Shown piece after piece: positions 5,542 to 8,069 of a stretch of 8,069 nucleotides of DNA. Made by a program: the position numbers and the translations under genes. The notes beneath the pieces are model-generated. The model was given only the letters and a program-made list of their open reading frames with translations. It was not told the origin of the DNA and searched no databases. Within the stretch, counting starts at the first letter, position 1. Every line of letters begins with the position of its first letter. Origin of the DNA: Syntrophomonas sp. UBA4807 (lineage in GTDB: Bacteria > Bacillota > Syntrophomonadia > Syntrophomonadales > Syntrophomonadaceae); the NCBI GenBank assembly GCA_002402575.1, contig DHGD01000007.1, forward strand, positions 24,512 to 32,580, given 5' to 3'.

Positions 5542-5569
5542 ATTATAGCATATTGCCCAGAGTTGATAA
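5542..5569 (-). promoter_or_regulatory. Promoter of the three-peptide operon
   Basis: On the minus strand TATAAT (5547-5542) is preceded by TG one base upstream (extended -10). TTATCA (5569-5564) lies 16 bases before it. The predicted start near 5535 leaves about 25 bases before the first peptide, enough for its GGGGAGG site and no more. The promoter belongs only to the peptides because their terminator follows within 360 bases. Confidence 0.75.
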
Positions 5570-5687
5570 GAAAAGAGAAATAAAGCCGGCAATCTAAGGC
5601 GCCTTTTCTTTATAACAACCTTTCCTGAAAGCCTTAATTCCCACCGGGTAAAGAGTTCTTGATGGTGAGCGGTCTTTTCCAAGGATG

Positions 5688-5716
5688 TTGATTTTAGCCT
5701 GCAATCGTTATATAAT
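5688..5716 (+). promoter_or_regulatory. Promoter of the tRNA-Val gene
   Basis: TTGATT (5688-5693), a 17-base spacer and a perfect TATAAT (5711-5716) point at a start near 5723, a few bases before the mature tRNA 5' end at 5728. Confidence 0.82.
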
Positions 5717-5727
5717 TTATTAGCGAT

Positions 5728-5802
5728 GGGCCGTTAACTCAGTGGGAGAGTGCTTCCTTGACGCGGAAGAAGCCATAAGTTCGAATCTTATACGGCCCAC
5801 CA
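5728..5802 (+). tRNA. tRNA-Val (anticodon GAC)
   Basis: It folds into a complete cloverleaf. The acceptor stem GGGCCGT (5728-5734) pairs perfectly with ACGGCCC (5792-5798). The D-stem is ACTC/GAGT. The anticodon stem CTTCC/GGAAG closes loop TTGACGC, so the anticodon is GAC and it reads GUC and GUU valine codons. The variable loop has five bases. The T-stem ATAAG/CTTAT closes loop TTCGAAT. The discriminator base is A and CCA is encoded at 5800-5802. It is a lone tRNA, convergent with the histidine kinase gene and divergent from the peptide operon. Confidence 0.96.
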
Positions 5803-5813
5803 TAAAAGCAAGC

Positions 5814-5844
5814 AATACCGGGGTTTTGAAGCCCCGGTATTTTT
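5814..5844 (+). terminator. Terminator of tRNA-Val, possibly shared with the kinase gene
   Basis: AATACCGGGG (5814-5823) pairs perfectly over 10 bases with CCCCGGTATT (5832-5841), loop TTTTGAAG, and the T run continues to 5844. It lies 12 bases after the tRNA CCA. The hairpin also stands about 70 bases after the convergent kinase stop, but on that strand the following T-tract is interrupted (TTGCTTGCTTTT), so it would be a weaker terminator there. Confidence 0.92.
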
Positions 5845-5912
5845 GTGTTGAATAATGCCTCCCGCAGCAACGGCTTGATTGGCGGCGGCAGCGTACGCGG
5901 AATACCGTCCTT

Positions 5913-7925
5913 TCATAAGAACGCGTCCGCTTCCTTGATGAGGGGAAATCTGATAAAAAACCGGGTCCCGCTGGAGGCGGTTTCAAAATCAATTTGGGCA
6001 TGGTGGCGCGTGGCGATGCTGTAACAGACTGCCAGACCGAGGCCGGTGCCCTCCTCTTTGGTGGTGACAAAAGGCGTGCCCAGTTTTTCTACAATATCAA
6101 GATTGATCCCGGGGCCTTCGTCACTTATATAAAGAATAGCCTGTTCACCCGACGCGGCGGAGCCGATGGTCAGGGTGCCTCCAGGCTCCATTGCGTCCAG
6201 ACCATTGCGGGCAATATTAAGGATCAGCTGGCGAATCTCATTCTCGTCTGCCAGGCAGGGGGGAGGGCTTGACAATTCCAGTTTCAAGTTCATATCCCTT
6301 TTGATGGCGGTGGAACTAATCATGGGAAGCAGTGATTGAACGATTTCATCCAATTGCCTGGGCTGCAGGTTGATCTTCTTGTCTTTGGCCATGCCCAGGT
6401 ACTCGCTTAATATGGCGTTAGCGCGATCCAATTCCTCAATCATGAGGTCAAAATAAGCCCGGTCCTCCTGGTATTTTTCCTTTTCACACAGAATTTGCAG
6501 AAAGCCTCTCACCGCAGTCATGGGGTTCCTTATTTCGTGGCCGATGCTGGCGGCCATCTCCCCGATCAGGTTTAAGCGGTCCAGCCTGGCCATCTCGGCC
6601 TCCATCTTTTTTTCCATAGTAATGTCTTTCATTATTGATAGCAGACATAAATCCCCATTCAGATTTAACACCACCGTGGAAGCGCATACTGTGGCCATAT
6701 CTCCTGATTTGTTCCTGAAGCTGTATTCGAGGTTGTGGATTTCCCTTTTTTCTTCTAATGCAGACAAGGTGAGCGCTACAGGATCAAGTTCCTGCTCCCA
6801 GATATCTAGCTCAGCTGGGGTTTTGCCAATGATCTCCCCGCTGGTATAGCCGCTGAAATCAATAAACTTCTGGTTGATATTCAGAATCCTGCCGTCCTGC
6901 ATATTCTGGATGACCATCATATCGGGATTGTTATTAAAAATCTTGAAGAAGCGCTCCTCAGATTGGCGCAGCTCATCCTCGGCCAGCTTGCGTTCGGTGA
7001 TGTCATGCAGGTAAATGGTAAGCCCCGCCGGCGAGGGATAAGCCCGGGCTTCCACCCAGCGGTCGGCGTATCCGCCCCAGGCTGCAAAATACACCGGGAT
7101 GTCATAACGCATAGCCAGGCTGTATTCATAATAGAATTCCGAACCCACTGACTCAGGGAATACCTCCCAGTATACCTTGCCCAGAATCTCTTCACGGGTA
7201 ACGCCGAACATCTGCTCGGCGGCGCCGTTCCAATAGGTCACCCTCCAATCCCGGTCTATTGTGAAGAAAGCGTCAGTGATGCTCTCCAAAATTTTCGTGT
7301 AGTTTTGATTAGATTCATCCAGTTCCCGGGTGCGTTCCTGTACCAAGGATTCCAGATGCTGTTCGTTCTTTCTCAAGTCCCGGTTTGCCTGCAAACGGCT
7401 CAGCGCAAGGGAGATATAATCGGCCACCGTTTTCATCAGGGCCAGTTCCTCATCGGTGAAACGCGGCCGGGAACAGATTCCAAAAGATATGCTTCCTAAG
7501 ACCGTTTCCCCCATCATGAGCGGGTGGCAGACATAAGCCTGCACCCCGTAAGACCTCGCCAGGTCAGTCAGAAAATCGCTGGTCACGGCAATATCTTCAT
7601 CCACGATGCGGCCCCCGTCCCAAGCGGCGCACCCGCATAAAGCTGCCCCGTATTCCATCCACTCGATTTTTACCGCCTCTTCACGGGGAATTCCCGCCCA
7701 GGCGTTGAGGTGCAGACAGTCCATCTCCCGGTCCACCAGGTAATTGAAAAAGAGATCACATTCCAGGTATTCCATGGTGTCTTTGCATAGGTCTTCGATT
7801 ATGCCCCGCGGGTCATCGTCCGCCAGCAGCCGTCTTGCCACGGCAGTCAAGAGCCGCTCACGCCGATTGGCCTTCAATAATTCGGCTTCGACTTTTTGCC
7901 GGCTGTGTATTCTGATATCTTCCAT
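5913..7925 (-). CDS. Soluble GAF-PAS-PAS sensor histidine kinase, sporulation-kinase type
   Basis: A cytoplasmic sensor kinase of 670 residues with no membrane segment. Order, counted from the ATG at 7925: GAF-like domain about 28-176, coiled linker about 177-207, PAS about 207-312 (ending YLHDITERK), and PAS about 319-440 (ending IMKDITMEK). The dimerisation domain (about 450-512) has H-box GHEIRNPMTAVRGFLQ, phosphorylated His463. The ATPase domain (about 557-662) has N-box LILNIARNGLDAM, G1 DEGPGI (Asp602) and G2 GTGLGL (626-631). The H-box closely resembles Bacillus KinA-KinE kinases that feed Spo0A, so an input to sporulation is a fair inference. The frame also has an ATG at 7943, but only the 7925 ATG has a Shine-Dalgarno (GAGGTGA, 7928-7934). 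No response regulator is adjacent in view. The GAF domain holds CGC at residues 97-99, possible ligand or redox residues. Confidence 0.93.
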   Translation of the reverse strand: MEDIRIHSRQKVEAELLKANRRERLLTAVARRLLADDDPRGIIEDLCKDTMEYLECDLFFNYLVDREMDCLHLNAWAGIPREEAVKIEWMEYGAALCGCAAWDGGRIVDEDIAVTSDFLTDLARSYGVQAYVCHPLMMGETVLGSISFGICSRPRFTDEELALMKTVADYISLALSRLQANRDLRKNEQHLESLVQERTRELDESNQNYTKILESITDAFFTIDRDWRVTYWNGAAEQMFGVTREEILGKVYWEVFPESVGSEFYYEYSLAMRYDIPVYFAAWGGYADRWVEARAYPSPAGLTIYLHDITERKLAEDELRQSEERFFKIFNNNPDMMVIQNMQDGRILNINQKFIDFSGYTSGEIIGKTPAELDIWEQELDPVALTLSALEEKREIHNLEYSFRNKSGDMATVCASTVVLNLNGDLCLLSIMKDITMEKKMEAEMARLDRLNLIGEMAASIGHEIRNPMTAVRGFLQILCEKEKYQEDRAYFDLMIEELDRANAILSEYLGMAKDKKINLQPRQLDEIVQSLLPMISSTAIKRDMNLKLELSSPPPCLADENEIRQLILNIARNGLDAMEPGGTLTIGSAASGEQAILYISDEGPGINLDIVEKLGTPFVTTKEEGTGLGLAVCYSIATRHHAQIDFETASSGTRFFIRFPLIKEADAFL

Positions 7926-7943
7926 GCTCACCTCAATATACAT

Positions 7944-8069
7944 AACGCTTTGTAATGCACACCGCCTGAGCAGCTCTGCGCTTCTAAGCAGGCCACGGTA
8001 ATTCCAGCGCCAGACTGTTGTTTAAAGCGGGGGTGGTTTAAGCTATACAAACTGTGCTTACCCATCTAA
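7944..8069. other. Upstream region of the kinase gene, no gene seen
   Basis: There are 126 bases before the upstream ATG of the kinase frame. I see no convincing promoter, hairpin or coding frame. A TATAGC at 8047-8042 on the minus strand could be a -10, but its -35 would lie beyond the window edge. Confidence 0.4.

Noticed and set aside
5596..5605. Perfect palindrome AAGGCGCCTT
   Set aside because: It has no loop, so it cannot form a normal hairpin terminator, and it is not placed like an operator relative to the two flanking promoters. It was not supported further.
7926..7943. Upstream ATG of the kinase frame
   Set aside because: There is no Shine-Dalgarno before 7943, while GAGGTGA stands 5 bases before the ATG at 7925, so the shorter start is preferred.

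Overview
The window looks like chromosome of an endospore-forming Clostridia-type Firmicute. Evidence: a YtxC-family sporulation protein sits beside thrS, a sporulation-kinase-like histidine kinase is present, the infC-rpmI-rplT operon has a leader ending in an attenuator, Shine-Dalgarno sequences are strong AGGAGG types, and the tRNA gene encodes its own CCA. I cannot name a genus. Every protein gene is on the minus strand; one tRNA is on the plus strand.

Layout in transcription order on the minus strand, right to left. (1) 7925-5913: a soluble GAF-PAS-PAS histidine kinase of sporulation-kinase type with no response regulator in view. (2) 5728-5802, plus strand: tRNA-Val(GAC) with its own promoter and a strong terminator that lies between the convergent tRNA and kinase genes. 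(3) 5569-5182: a compact transcription unit with a near-consensus promoter, three tandem 28-residue peptides and a classic terminator. (4) 4924-3989: ytxC family. (5) 3880-1350: a short DUF445 membrane protein followed by thrS, under its own promoter. (6) 1280-1: promoter, structured leader with attenuator, then infC, rpmI and rplT (the last cut by the window edge).

The most unusual part is unit 3. All three peptides carry Tyr5-Glu-Lys-Pro8 and Thr20 in the same register and fit the lasso-peptide leader pattern YxxPx(L/V)xxxGxxxxxT (the first has Gln for Gly). After Thr20 only eight residues remain, too short for a usual lasso core, and no maturation enzymes are visible. The middle peptide has no ATG, GTG or TTG start in frame; an ATT start restores the 28-residue length and the register. 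These peptides are too short to be called by most gene finders.

The other genes are housekeeping. infC, rpmI and rplT make translation factor IF3 and ribosomal proteins bL35 and bL20, probably feedback-regulated by L20 on the leader. infC begins with the rare AUU codon, as is classical for this gene. thrS makes threonyl-tRNA synthetase but shows no T-box, unlike many Firmicute thrS genes.
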